Assembly: GCA_963765375.1 (NCBI GenBank)
Contig: CAVXVZ010000009.1
Location: forward strand, 62,001-126,000
Direction: 5' to 3'
Source: Roseiarcus sp963765375
Lineage (GTDB): Bacteria > Pseudomonadota > Alphaproteobacteria > Rhizobiales > Beijerinckiaceae
DNA: 64,000 bases
The notes beneath the pieces are model-generated. The model was given only the letters and a program-made list of their open reading frames with translations, was not told the origin of the DNA and did not search any database. Position numbers and translations under genes: made by a program. Numbering within the stretch: position 1 is the stretch's first letter; the number at the start of each line of letters is the position of its first letter. This document shows, piece by piece, positions 33,601 to 41,727 of the stretch.

Positions 33601-34371
33601 AAACGACATCAGGCCCGACGAGCGCCCGCCGCCCGACAGCTTCTCGTTCTCGCCGCGGAGCGCGGAGAAATTGGTCCCCGTGCCGGAGCCATATTTGAAC
33701 AGGCGCGCCTCGCGCACCCAGAGGTCCATGATCCCGCCCTCGTTGACGAGATCGTCGGCGACCGACTGGATGAAGCAGGCGTGCGGCTGCGGATGCTCGT
33801 AAGCCGACTTCGACTTGACGAGCTTTCCGGTCTCGAAGTCGACGTAATAGTGGCCCTGGCTCGGCCCATCGACGCCATAGGCCCAATGGAGGCCGGTGTT
33901 GAACCATTGCGGCGAATTCGGCGCGCCGACCTGGCGCGCCAGCATGAGCCGCATCTCGTCGAAATAGGCGCGGGCGTCGTCCTCGCCGTCGAACAGGCCG
34001 GCCTTCCAGCCCCAATAGGCCCAGGCGCCGGCGAGGCGGTCGAACACTTGCTTGGCCGAGGTCTCGGAGCCGAAGCGCTCGGCCTTCGGCAGCGCCCCGA
34101 GCGCGGTCTCGTCGGCGACCGAGCGCCACAGGAAGGACGGAACGCCCTCCTCCTCGACCCGCTTCAAGCGCGCCGGCACGCCAGCTTTACGGAAATATTT
34201 CTGCGCCAGCACGTCGGCCGCGACCTGGCTCCAGTCGGCCGGAACCTCGACGCCTTCGAGCGAAAACACGACCGAGCCGTCAGGATTGCGGATTTCGCTC
34301 TTGGTCGTCGCGAAGGCGACGAGCTCATAGGGCGAGACGCCCGGTTGCGTATAATGCCGTTCGATCCTCAT
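30652..34371 (-). CDS. nrdJ: vitamin B12-dependent (class II) ribonucleoside-diphosphate reductase
   Basis: NrdJ makes deoxyribonucleotides with adenosylcobalamin as radical source, independent of oxygen. The 1,239-residue enzyme shows QVGAPNSPQWFNTGLHWAYG near the N terminus, KSGGTTRRAAKMVVVDVDHP, SNNSVRVTDEFL, NPCSEYMFLDDTACNLASLN (the Asn-Cys-Glu active-site block) and APTGTIGLVMDCDTTGIEPD. The C terminus ends with CPECGNFTMVRNGTCLKCDTCG, a metal-binding tail with the thiol relay cysteines. No intein is present. A near-consensus NrdR box lies about 260 bases upstream. Confidence 0.97.
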   Translation of the reverse strand: MRIERHYTQPGVSPYELVAFATTKSEIRNPDGSVVFSLEGVEVPADWSQVAADVLAQKYFRKAGVPARLKRVEEEGVPSFLWRSVADETALGALPKAERFGSETSAKQVFDRLAGAWAYWGWKAGLFDGEDDARAYFDEMRLMLARQVGAPNSPQWFNTGLHWAYGVDGPSQGHYYVDFETGKLVKSKSAYEHPQPHACFIQSVADDLVNEGGIMDLWVREARLFKYGSGTGTNFSALRGENEKLSGGGRSSGLMSFLKIGDRAAGAIKSGGTTRRAAKMVVVDVDHPDIEAFIDWKVNEEQKVAALAAGSRVVKRHLKAIFRACVNCEGSGDDCFNVDMNPALKREVKAARKNEVPDGIIKRVVQFARQGYATLEFDTYDTDWESEAYLTVSGQNSNNSVRVTDEFLRAVENDGEWSLTRRLDGKAAKTLRARDLWERIGYAAWASADPGIQYHTTINDWHTCPESGPIRASNPCSEYMFLDDTACNLASLNLIQFREQATKAFDVKAYEHAIRLWTLTLEISVAMAQFPSREIARLSYDYRTLGLGYANIGGLLMSSGIPYDSDEGRAICAALSAILTGRAYATSAEVAARSGAFPGHKANAEAMLRVIRNHKRAADGEAAAYEKLSVAPTPIDHGELAKAGPEWASLSEAARAAWSDALALGEKHGFRNAQVSVIAPTGTIGLVMDCDTTGIEPDFALVKFKKLAGGGYFKIINRAVPEALRALGYDEKQIADIVAYAVGRATLAHAPGVNHAALKAKGLPEAAIDKAEAALGGAFDIRFVFNKWTLGAETLSGALKIPPERYDAPGFDLLSALGFSKSEIEAANGFACGAMTLEGAPYLRHEHLPVFDCANPCGRTGKRYLSVESHIRMMAAAQPFITGAISKTINMPNDATVEDCKDAYMLSWRLGLKANALYRDGSKLSQPLSSQLIEADEEDDEAVETLVALSAPARAAAIAERIVERVVERVERTRERERLPDRRKGYTQKAVVGGHKVYLRTGEYQDGRIGEIFIDMHKEGAAFRSLMNNFAIAISLGLQYGVPLEEYVEAFTFTRFEPAGFVQGNDAIKNATSILDYIFRELAISYLGRNDLAHIAPEEIGSTVLGGGVDQDKAPEAASGAPAASAIVSRGLVRSKADKLMLVRQATAAEGQGKAGASPAGGYVQGATALKPPGLDPGVAEPAALAFGAAATETVAEKRAEARMKGYVGEACPECGNFTMVRNGTCLKCDTCGATTGCS

Positions 34372-34531
34372 CGCTTTCGACCTCGCCCCTTCATGGCGCG
34401 GAATTCGCCGCGCCGCCCCGCCCGCTTGAACGCGGGATTCGCTCCCCCGTTCCGATCCATTCGCGCGCGGAATCGCGCGCCCGAAGTACGCGCCCGCCGC
34501 CTCTTTCCGTTCAAAACCGGAAGTCTGGAAG

Positions 34532-34566
34532 GTCCGGCGGCGTCTTAAGACGACCTCCCGCCGGAC
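34532..34566. promoter_or_regulatory. hairpin in the nrdJ leader
   Basis: GTCCGGCGG (34532-34540) and CCGCCGGAC (34558-34566) are perfectly complementary and enclose the palindrome CGTCTTAAGACG. It lies between the NrdR box and nrdJ, in the probable 5' leader on the minus strand. It could be a regulatory hairpin or a terminator of a leader transcript; I cannot tell which. Confidence 0.45.
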
Positions 34567-34629
34567 AACTCGAATGTTACGCCTTTATGACGCGGGCCGT
34601 CAACCCCTAGTTATGCTCTCCAGTCTGGA

Positions 34630-34645
34630 ACACAACATATTGTGG
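34630..34645 (-). promoter_or_regulatory. NrdR box
   Basis: ACACAACATATTGTGG is an almost perfect match to the palindromic NrdR operator (ACACWATATATWGTGT type), with only the outer two bases and one inner base deviating. NrdR represses ribonucleotide reductase genes when dATP is high. A weaker palindrome (CAACCCCTAGTTATG, centre near 34608) lies about 29 bases away; NrdR boxes usually occur in pairs about 31 bases apart, so it may be the second, degenerate half-site. Confidence 0.7.
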
Positions 34646-34866
34646 ACAGCAAATCTATAACGCGACGTTAACGCCCGGCTCAATTGACAAGGTTGGCCGA
34701 GTCGCCGGGGACGCGCAAGGGGCTAAGAGCGATCATGGGCAGAGCCGTCGGGTCCCGCGTCCAAAGCTTTGCAAAACAACGACTGGACAGTCGGCGATCG
34801 TCCGGCCATAAGGTCGGCGCGCGCAACACTTGCGTTTATTTCCACGCGAAAAACGGCGTTCGAAGC
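34646..34866. other. region between the NrdR box and the NDUFA12-like start
   Basis: No gene is recognised; the plus-strand frame open from 34684 reads into the NDUFA12 gene but its first 61 residues look like noise. It should contain the promoter of the NDUFA12-like gene and part of the divergent nrdJ promoter. Confidence 0.4.
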
Positions 34867-35283
34867 ATGCCGGATTGGCTCAAGGAAGCCCTCCTCCACT
34901 GGTTCACCTGGTGGAACGGCGCGAATTTCAACACGCGCTTCTATACGAAGCGGCATGGCGAGCTGGTCGGCCATGACGAGCAGGGCAACGCCTATTATCG
35001 GAAGCGCGGCATCGATCCGGCGCTCGGGTTCGAGCGGCGGTGGGTGATCTATAACGGCGTATCCGAAGCCTCGAAGACCCCGCCGGGCTGGAACGGCTGG
35101 CTTCATCACACCGTCGATGTTGCGCCGACCGAGGAAAATTATAAGCCCCACCCCTGGGAATTGCCGCATATGGCGAACCCGACCGGCACGCCGGCGGCGA
35201 TTCGGCCCGACGGCTCGACGCTGAGGCCCGGTCCCCGCCAGCCGACCGGCGGCGATTACGAGGCCTGGAGTCCCGGTCCCTGA
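34867..35283 (+). CDS. NADH:ubiquinone oxidoreductase NDUFA12-family subunit
   Basis: A 138-residue protein of the NDUFA12/B17.2 family, an accessory subunit at the matrix-arm/membrane-arm junction of alphaproteobacterial complex I. Key stretches are LLHWFTWWNGANFNTRFYTKR, ERRWVIYNGVSEASKTPPGWNGWLHH and the tail TGGDYEAWSPGP. The ATG at 34867 (MPDWLKEALLHWF) fits the conserved opening; the longer frame adds 61 unrelated residues. It is followed after 47 bases by the DUF2155 gene, a common neighbour in alphaproteobacteria. Confidence 0.92.
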   Translation: MPDWLKEALLHWFTWWNGANFNTRFYTKRHGELVGHDEQGNAYYRKRGIDPALGFERRWVIYNGVSEASKTPPGWNGWLHHTVDVAPTEENYKPHPWELPHMANPTGTPAAIRPDGSTLRPGPRQPTGGDYEAWSPGP

Positions 35284-35330
35284 GGCGCGCCGCCTTCATT
35301 CCGCCTCCGTTGAGCAGCAGAGCGCCGGTC

Positions 35331-36005
35331 ATGACCCTCGCCGACCGGGCTCACGCGATCAGCGGCCGCGCTTTTCCCGCCCTGGCCCGGAGGGGGCCCG
35401 CGCTCGCCTTCGCGGCTTTGGCAGCGGCGCTCATGGCGCCCGAGGCGGCGCGCGCCGACAAGATCAGCCATCCGATCGCGATTTTCGACGGCCTCGACAA
35501 GATCACCGGCCGCATCATTTCGTTTGAGGTCGGGATCAACGAGACGGTGCAGTTCGGCGCGCTGCAGATCACGCCTCGCGTCTGCTACTCGCGCCCGCTG
35601 ACCGAGGCGCCGCAGACCGACGCCTTCGCTCAGGTCGACGAGATCGACGAGCAGAAGCAGCTCAAGCGCATTTTCTCCGGCTGGATGTTCGCCGACAGCC
35701 CGGGCCTGCACGGCATCGAGCACCCGATCTTCGATGTCTGGCTGACCGGATGCAAGGGCGGCACGGTGGTCATCCACGACGCCCCGACGGCGGAGGCCAC
35801 GGCGCCAAACCCGGACGAATCGCCGCCGACCGACACCGGCGCTGACGCGACCGCGACCGCGACCGACCAGCCGGCTCCCACCCCGGCGCCGAAAAGGAAG
35901 AAGCCCAAGCCTCAGCCGGCGGTGGTTGCGGCGCCGGATGCGGTCACTGTCGAGCCGATCGACCCGCCGTCTCAAGGCGCGCCCGCCAACGCCCGCGGAC
36001 GCTGA
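35331..36005 (+). CDS. exported DUF2155 protein
   Basis: A 224-residue periplasmic protein: signal peptide around residues 15-42 (ALAFAALAAALMAPEAARA), then a DUF2155 domain with HPIAIFDGLDKITGRIISFE, LQITPRVCYSRP and FSGWMFADSPGLHGIEHP, with two cysteines that may form a disulfide (VCYSR, LTGCKGG). The last 60 residues are a Pro/Thr/Ala-rich low-complexity tail. Family members occur after NDUFA12 in many alphaproteobacteria; function unknown. The ATG at 35331 is preferred to the upstream TTG. Confidence 0.88.
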   Translation: MTLADRAHAISGRAFPALARRGPALAFAALAAALMAPEAARADKISHPIAIFDGLDKITGRIISFEVGINETVQFGALQITPRVCYSRPLTEAPQTDAFAQVDEIDEQKQLKRIFSGWMFADSPGLHGIEHPIFDVWLTGCKGGTVVIHDAPTAEATAPNPDESPPTDTGADATATATDQPAPTPAPKRKKPKPQPAVVAAPDAVTVEPIDPPSQGAPANARGR

Positions 36006-36146
36006 AGCTTTTTGCGGCCCTGGCGGGACCGTCTCGCGGGGCTGCCGAAGAATTGGCGGCGACGGCGCGGGTGCTGTAGGTTTCGGGCCGAACCGGGCGC
36101 GTGAGGCCCTTGCCGCGGCGCCCACGCAGGAACGAGAGGAAGCGCC

Positions 36147-37100
36147 ATGACCGCGATCCGCAGCGCCATCAAGCCGACCCGGCGTCCGGGCGAGCTCGGC
36201 GTTCATTCCGTCGACCGGTTTCATTTCGCCGTCCCCGAGCTAACGGTCGCCAAGAGCTTTTACGGCGAATTCGGACTGGAGCTTGAGGAAGACGGCAATC
36301 TGATCGCCATGAAGACCCGCGGCAATCCGCATATCTGGGTCACGATCGGCGAGGGTCCGCGCAAGAAGCTTGGCCATCTTTCGTTCGGCGCCTTCGAGGA
36401 CGATTTTGACCGCTTCGCCGAGCGTCTCCAGGCCTTGGGCGTCAAGCGGCTCGACCCGCCTCCCGGCGTCGCGACCAACGGCCTGTGGTTTCACGATCAC
36501 GACGGCAACCTGGTCGAGATCAAGGCCGCGGCGAAATCGTCGCCGAACGAGAAATCCGAGTTCTCGGAAATCTCGGTCGGCCCGGGCGGGCGTGGCGCGC
36601 CGTTCCGTCGCGACGTTGCGCGCGTGAACCCCAGGCGTCTCGCGCACGTCCTCCTGTTCACCCGCGACGTGGAGAAGGCGGTTCAATTCTACACCCGCAC
36701 GCTGGGCCTGCGGCTCTCCGACCGGTCCGGCGACGGCATCGCCTTCCTGCACGGGATTCACGGCAGCGATCATCATATGATCGCCTTCGTCACATCGAGC
36801 GCGCCGGGGCTTCACCATCTGAGCTGGGACGTCGGCTCCGTCGACGACATCGGCCGGGGCGCGATGCATATGCTGGACAAGGGATTCTCGAAGGGATGGG
36901 GCCTCGGACGGCACGTCCTGGGCTCGAACTTCTTCCACTATGTCTGTGACCCCTGGGGCAGCTTCAGCGAATATTCGGCCGGCATCGACTACGTGCCGGC
37001 CGACTGCGACTGGAACAGCGGCGACCACGCGCCCGAAGATTCGTTCTACGTCTGGGGCCCGAATCCGCCGGACTATTTCACCCACAACGCGGAGGCGTGA
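36147..37100 (+). CDS. extradiol-type (VOC) dioxygenase
   Basis: A 317-residue two-domain VOC protein resembling catechol 2,3-dioxygenase/biphenyl-2,3-diol dioxygenase enzymes, which cleave aromatic rings next to the hydroxyl groups with Fe(II). The N-terminal domain starts HSVDRFHFAVPELTVAKSFY; the C-terminal, catalytic one has the metal ligands His in RLAHVLLFTRDV, His in GLHHLSWDVGS and Glu in FSEYSAGIDYV. Other conserved pieces are GDGIAFLHGIHGSDHH and GRHVLGSNFFHYVCDPWG. A ribosome site (GAGAGGAAG) precedes the ATG. Substrate is not predictable; no other ring-degradation genes are adjacent. Confidence 0.82.
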   Translation: MTAIRSAIKPTRRPGELGVHSVDRFHFAVPELTVAKSFYGEFGLELEEDGNLIAMKTRGNPHIWVTIGEGPRKKLGHLSFGAFEDDFDRFAERLQALGVKRLDPPPGVATNGLWFHDHDGNLVEIKAAAKSSPNEKSEFSEISVGPGGRGAPFRRDVARVNPRRLAHVLLFTRDVEKAVQFYTRTLGLRLSDRSGDGIAFLHGIHGSDHHMIAFVTSSAPGLHHLSWDVGSVDDIGRGAMHMLDKGFSKGWGLGRHVLGSNFFHYVCDPWGSFSEYSAGIDYVPADCDWNSGDHAPEDSFYVWGPNPPDYFTHNAEA

Positions 37101-37109
37101 GCCGGGCTC

Positions 37110-38333
37110 TTATCGCCACGCCAGCCACGCCGTCCCCGCCGCAAGGGTGACGATGGTCAGCGGCGCGCCGACCTTGAAATAGGCCCAGAAGCTGATCGGC
37201 ATTCCCTCCGAGCGGGCGTGCTCGGCGACGATCAGGTTGGCGACCGATCCGAGCAGGGTGAAGTTGCCGGCCAGCGTCGAGCTCATTGCGACGACGAGCC
37301 AGGCGCGCTGAGGATCGGCGAAAGTCGGGACGAAGGGCCTGAGCGCCAGCACCGCCGGCACATTGCTGACGATATTGGAGAGCACGGCGGTGAACAGCGA
37401 CAGGCGCCAGACGGCATCGAGGCCGAATGTCTTCGCCATCGCGATCCGGTCAGGCGTCAGCAGCGCCTTCTCCGCGCCGGCGACGACCACGAACATCCCG
37501 GCGAACAGGATGAGGAGCGGCCCGTCGAGCTCGCGGTAGATGCGGCGCGGCTTGATCTGGCGCGTCAGGAGCAGAAACGCGCCGCCGAGAATCGCCGCTT
37601 TTGCCGGAGGCACGCCGGCGAAGAAGGCGATCGCAAGCGCGATGCAGGTGACGCTCGCCTTGACGACTTGACCCCCATGCATATGGCCGCGAAAAAGATG
37701 CGGCTCAAGCTCGCTCTTGAACGCAAATTCCTGGGCATAGACGAGACGCACCACGACGACGACGACGACGAGGCCGAACGCCGCAACCGGCGCGAGCGCG
37801 GCCGCGAACGCGGGATAGGGAATCCGCGATAGCGTCCCGATCACCATATTCTGCGGGTTGCCGGTGATCGTCGCCACGCTGCCGCAATTCGAAGCCGTCG
37901 CGACCGCGATGAGATAAGGCAGCGGATTGCGGTCGAGCGCCCGCACCACCTGCAGCACGATCGGCGCCATGACGAGGCAGATCGCGTCATTGACGAGAAA
38001 CGCCGACAACACCCCGGTCAGAACCGTCACGGTGACCAAGAGGACGAACGGCGCGCGGGCGTGGTCGATCGCAAGCGCGCCGAGCGCCCTGAAAGCACCC
38101 GAGACCTTGAGGTGCGCGACCACGATCATCATGCCGAGGAGGAGCGCGATGGTGTCGAAATCGATGGCGCGGAACGCCTCTTCGAGGCTCAACGGCCCGA
38201 GCGCGATCATCGCCGCGCCGCCGAGGAACGCGATCCCCGCGCGATCGAGCCTGAGGCCGGGAACGCGGCCCGCCGCGACCCCGACATAGGTCAGGACGAG
38301 GATGACGAGCGCGGCGAGGCTTTCGCTTGTCAT
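37110..38333 (-). CDS. SLC13/ArsB-superfamily anion permease
   Basis: A 407-residue inner-membrane transporter of the ion transporter (IT) superfamily with about 11 hydrophobic segments. Signature motifs are NDAICLVMAPIVLQVV, SNCGSVATITGNPQNMVIG and the C-terminal SNIVSNVPAVLALRPF, with the two SN(x)S/SNxP re-entrant hairpins. Arsenite, Na+/H+ or dicarboxylate transport are all possible for this fold. It begins with ATGA overlapping the stop of the upstream MFS gene, so it is probably translated from the same transcript. Confidence 0.85.
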   Translation of the reverse strand: MTSESLAALVILVLTYVGVAAGRVPGLRLDRAGIAFLGGAAMIALGPLSLEEAFRAIDFDTIALLLGMMIVVAHLKVSGAFRALGALAIDHARAPFVLLVTVTVLTGVLSAFLVNDAICLVMAPIVLQVVRALDRNPLPYLIAVATASNCGSVATITGNPQNMVIGTLSRIPYPAFAAALAPVAAFGLVVVVVVVRLVYAQEFAFKSELEPHLFRGHMHGGQVVKASVTCIALAIAFFAGVPPAKAAILGGAFLLLTRQIKPRRIYRELDGPLLILFAGMFVVVAGAEKALLTPDRIAMAKTFGLDAVWRLSLFTAVLSNIVSNVPAVLALRPFVPTFADPQRAWLVVAMSSTLAGNFTLLGSVANLIVAEHARSEGMPISFWAYFKVGAPLTIVTLAAGTAWLAWR

Positions 38334-39574
38334 TCGCCCGCCGCGCCTTCGACCGCCAGCGGCGCGCCGCGCTGCTCCGCCGCATGCTCATCGCGTGTCT
38401 CCGGCATGAACGCGAAGAAGACGAGGAAGGCCGCAGCCGCGGCGGCGCCGAGGGCGAGGAACGAAACGGAATAGCCGAAATGATCGACCATCTCGCCGGC
38501 GAACAAGGCGCTGACCGATGCGCCGATTCCCATCGTGGTCGCGACGGCGCCCTGCGCCAGATTGAACCGGCCGCTGCCGCGCATGATATCGGCGATGACC
38601 AGCGGCGTCAGCGCCCCGTAGATTCCCGCCCCCACTCCGTCGAGCAGTTGGACGCCGATGAGCCAGAACGAGTTGTCCGACAGCGTATAGAGCGCCGCGC
38701 GAATCGGCAGCACGGCGAAGGCGATGAGAAAGATCGGCCGTCGTCCCCAGGAGTCCGCATTGCGGCCGACGAGGATCGCGATCGGCAGCATCACACCCTG
38801 GGCGGCGACCATGCAGAATGACATCCTCGCCGTCGCCTCCTTCGGGAATTCAAGCGCGAGCTTCTGGCCCACCAGCGGCAGGAGCGGCGCATTGGCGAAG
38901 TGGAACAGCATGGCGCAAAGGGCGAAAATCATCAGCGGACGCCTCTTGAACAAAATCCGGTATCCGGCCGCCGTCCCTTCAGCTTCGCCATCAGCGGTAA
39001 GATCCCTTGCCCGGTCGTGGTTGATCGCGTCGGCTGGAATGGCCAGCACGGCCGCCGAGGTCAAGGCCGCGAAGACGGGAACCATGAGAAAGACCGCGCG
39101 CTGGGAGAAGGCGTAGCCGACCGCGCCGGCCAAAAGCGCAATCGCGATGTTGCCGCCGTGGTCGAACGCCGAGTTCCGGCCCAGTCGCCGCGCCAGCCTG
39201 TCCTTCGTCACCAGGCCGAGGGTGAGCGCCGAGACCGCCGGCGCGAAGGCGTCGCCGGCGACCGCCAGGATGCTGAGCGCGACCGCCATCGACTAGAAGG
39301 TCGGAGCGGCGAAAATGATCACCGCAGCCGCGGTCATCGCCGCCATCGTCAGCACGATGACGCCGCGCTTGGCGCGGGTCACGTCGATCGCGGCGCCGAT
39401 CGGGGTCTGAAGGGCGATGCCAAGGAGGCCGCTCGCGGTCGTCACCAGTCCGACATCGGTCTGGGTCCAATGCCGGCTGGTGACCAGAAACACGTTGACG
39501 AACGGGCCGAACAGGTTGCGGACATCGGCGGCGAGGAAATTGACTGCGTCGAGCGCATAAGGGATAGGGAGCAT
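38330..39574 (-). pseudogene. MFS transporter interrupted by an in-frame TAG
   Basis: The frame runs from ATG 39574 through 93 codons (MLPIPYALDAVNFLAADVRN...), then a TAG at 39293-39295, then continues in the same register to 38330 without any shift (319 more codons from ATG 39289). Both halves look like one MFS permease: the first contains the TM1-TM3 half with GLLGIALQTPIGAAIDVTRAKR, the second the rest with LGRNSAFDHGGN and VGRNADSWGRRP. The stop falls where the context (PTF-stop-SMAVAL) suggests Trp, so a single TGG to TAG change is likely. The downstream half may be translated from its own ATG. Confidence 0.7.
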
Positions 39575-39745
39575 CGTCGGCGTCCGAACGCGTCCTCACC
39601 CCGGGCCGCGCCGCTAAACGCCGCTTGACCGAATTTGTTCCTGAGCGCTGAACCGCAAAGGCGCTTGGGCTGGCGATCGTGAGGCTGTAGACCCGCATCG
39701 GCAGCGTCCCTTGTCTCGTTCGCGGGAGAGGGTTGGGGTGAAGCC

Positions 39746-40471
39746 ATGCGCAAGCGCGCGGACATCGTTCTCGTCGAGCGCGGCTTCTTTCCGAGCCGGG
39801 CGCGGGCGCAGGCTGCGATCGCCGCGGGCCTTGTCAGCGTCGGCGGGGTCGCGCTGACGAAGGCGTCCGCGGCTCTGGCCGACGACGCGCCGATCGAGGC
39901 CGAGCCGCCCCACCCTTATGTCTCGCGCGGCGGGGTCAAGCTTGCCGCCGCGCTCGACGCCTTCGGGCTCGATCCCGCGGGCCTCGTCTGCCTCGACGTC
40001 GGCGCCTCGACCGGAGGCTTCACCGACGTCTTGCTCCAGCGCGGCGCGGCGCAGGTCGTTGCGGTCGACGTCGGCCGCGGACAGCTCGATCCGCGCCTCG
40101 CGGCGGACAAGCGCGTGCGATTCCTCGAAGGGGTCGATGCGCGCGCGCTTGACCCCGAGCGTCTCGGCGAGCGGCCGGCCGCGATCGTCGTCGACGTGAG
40201 CTTCATTTCGCAGCGGCTCGTGCTGCCCTATGTGCTGAAACTCGCCGCCGAGCAGGCGTGGCTGGTCAGCCTCGTCAAGCCGCAGTTCGAGGTCGGGCGG
40301 GCGGACATCGTCAAAGGCCGGGTCAGAAGCGAAGCGGCGCTCGAACGCGCATGCGCCGCCGTCCGCGCCTCCATCGAGGCGCAGGGCTGGAAGATCATCG
40401 GCGTCATTCCGTCGCCGATTCTCGGCGGCGGCGGCGCGAGGGAGTTCCTGATCGCCGCGCGTCATGGCTGA
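39746..40471 (+). CDS. tlyA: TlyA-family 2'-O-ribose rRNA methyltransferase
   Basis: A 241-residue RNA methyltransferase. TlyA enzymes methylate ribose 2'-OH of cytidines in 16S and/or 23S rRNA; longer types carry both. Residues 1-60 form an S4 RNA-binding domain (MRKRADIVLVERGFFPSRAR), and the FtsJ-like catalytic domain has SAM-binding LDVGASTGGFTDVLLQRG, VDVSFISQRLVLP and VKPQFEVGR. The second catalytic Lys/Asp residues of the KDKE set are present in this order. It overlaps the next gene by eight bases. Confidence 0.92.
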   Translation: MRKRADIVLVERGFFPSRARAQAAIAAGLVSVGGVALTKASAALADDAPIEAEPPHPYVSRGGVKLAAALDAFGLDPAGLVCLDVGASTGGFTDVLLQRGAAQVVAVDVGRGQLDPRLAADKRVRFLEGVDARALDPERLGERPAAIVVDVSFISQRLVLPYVLKLAAEQAWLVSLVKPQFEVGRADIVKGRVRSEAALERACAAVRASIEAQGWKIIGVIPSPILGGGGAREFLIAARHG

Positions 40472-41727
40472 ATCGTTCGAGGAGCTTTCGATCGTCGCGC
40501 TTGACGCCCATGGCCAGGGCGTCGCCGCGAACGGAGCGATCGTCCCGGGCGCGCTGCCCGGCGAGCGGGCGCTGGTCAGGTACGAGGGCAAGCGGGCGGA
40601 GCTGATCGAGATCCCAAGCCCCGCGCCCGAACGGGCCGAGCCGATCTGCCGCTGGTACGGCCGCTGCGGCGGCTGCGCGGCGCAGCACATGTCGGCTTCG
40701 CTTTATCGCCAATGGAAGCGCGGCCTCGTGGTCGAAGCGCTGAGCCGAGAGGGCGTCGCAGCGGAGGTCGGCGAACTCGTCGACGCCCATGGCGCGGGCC
40801 GGCGCCGGGCGACCTTTCACGCCCGTTTTCACCACGGTCAGGCCGATGAGGTCGGCTTCATGCGCGCCCGCTCGCACAACATCATTGCGATCGACGACTG
40901 CCCACTGTTCAGCCCCGGCATGGCCGGCGCGATTGCCGCGGCGCGGGCGCTTAGCGGCGATCTCAGGGGATTGATGACGCCGCTCGACATCGGGGTGACG
41001 GCGACGCTCGACGGGCTCGACATCGACCTGCGCGGCCCGGGACCACTCGAGCGCGCGGAAGCGCAGAAGCTCGCACGGACGGCGGACGCGCTCGACCTGG
41101 CGCGGGTCTCCAACCACGGCGAAGTCGTGATCGAGCGCCGGCCGCCGCGCGTCACGTTCGGGGAAGCGATCGTCAAGCTGCCGCCGGGCGGCTTCCTCCA
41201 GGCGACCGAAGCCGGCGAAAATCTGCTCGCGGAATTCGCCGAGCGGACGCTCGCCGAACTCGACGCGGGTTGCGGACCTCTTCTGCGGCTCAGGCGCCTT
41301 TGCGTTGAGGCTCGCGCCCGGGCGCGAAGTGTTCGCCGCCGACGCCGACGCCGCGGCGATCGCCGCGCTTTCTCGCGCGGCTGCGACGACCCGGGGCCTT
41401 CGCAAACTTGCCGCCGAGACGCGCGATCTCTTCCGCCGTCCGCTGAGGCCCGACGAACTCGCCGCGTTCGATGCGGCGCTCATCGACCCGCCGCGCGCGG
41501 GCGCGCTCGAGCAGGCGCGCGCGCTCGCCGCCTCCGCGCTGCCGCTCATCGCATCGATCTCCTGCAACGCGGCGACCTTCGCCCGCGACGCCCGCATTCT
41601 CATCGACGGGGGGTATCAGGTCGAGGCGGTGACCCCGCTTGACCAGTTCCGCTTTTCCCCCCATGTCGAAATCGCCGCCGTCTTTCGCCGACCGAGAAAG
41701 AAAGCGCGCGCGCGGAGGCTTCTTTAG
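40464..41727 (+). pseudogene. TrmA/RlmD-type RNA (uracil-5-)methyltransferase, frameshifted
   Basis: The start (MAESFEELSIVALDAHGQ) leads to a normal N-terminal half with an iron-sulphur motif CRWYGRCGGCAAQH (Cx5Cx2C) and a TRAM-like module. At 41267-41269 a GGG run carries one base too many: the +1 frame then reads VADLFCGSGAFALRLAPGREV (SAM-binding motif) and ends with ASISCNAATFARDARIL, the catalytic Cys block. Without the shift the product stops at 41642 as a nonsense tail. So it is either a frameshifted pseudogene or a base-calling error in a short G-run. The SAM motif and Cys are intact. Confidence 0.75.

Noticed and set aside
31762..34548. A 928-codon open frame on the plus strand opposite nrdJ
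   Set aside because: It is the antisense shadow of a clearly identified gene in GC-rich DNA; its translation is Arg/Gly/Asp-rich with no domain.
34372..34640. Cobalamin riboswitch before nrdJ
   Set aside because: No B12-box-like GCCACTG sequence or fitting helices were seen on the coding strand; the NrdR box explains regulation better.
39293..39295. TAG as a pyrrolysine codon in the MFS gene
   Set aside because: No pyl genes are in the window and pyrrolysine is not expected in this group; Trp to stop mutation or error is simpler.
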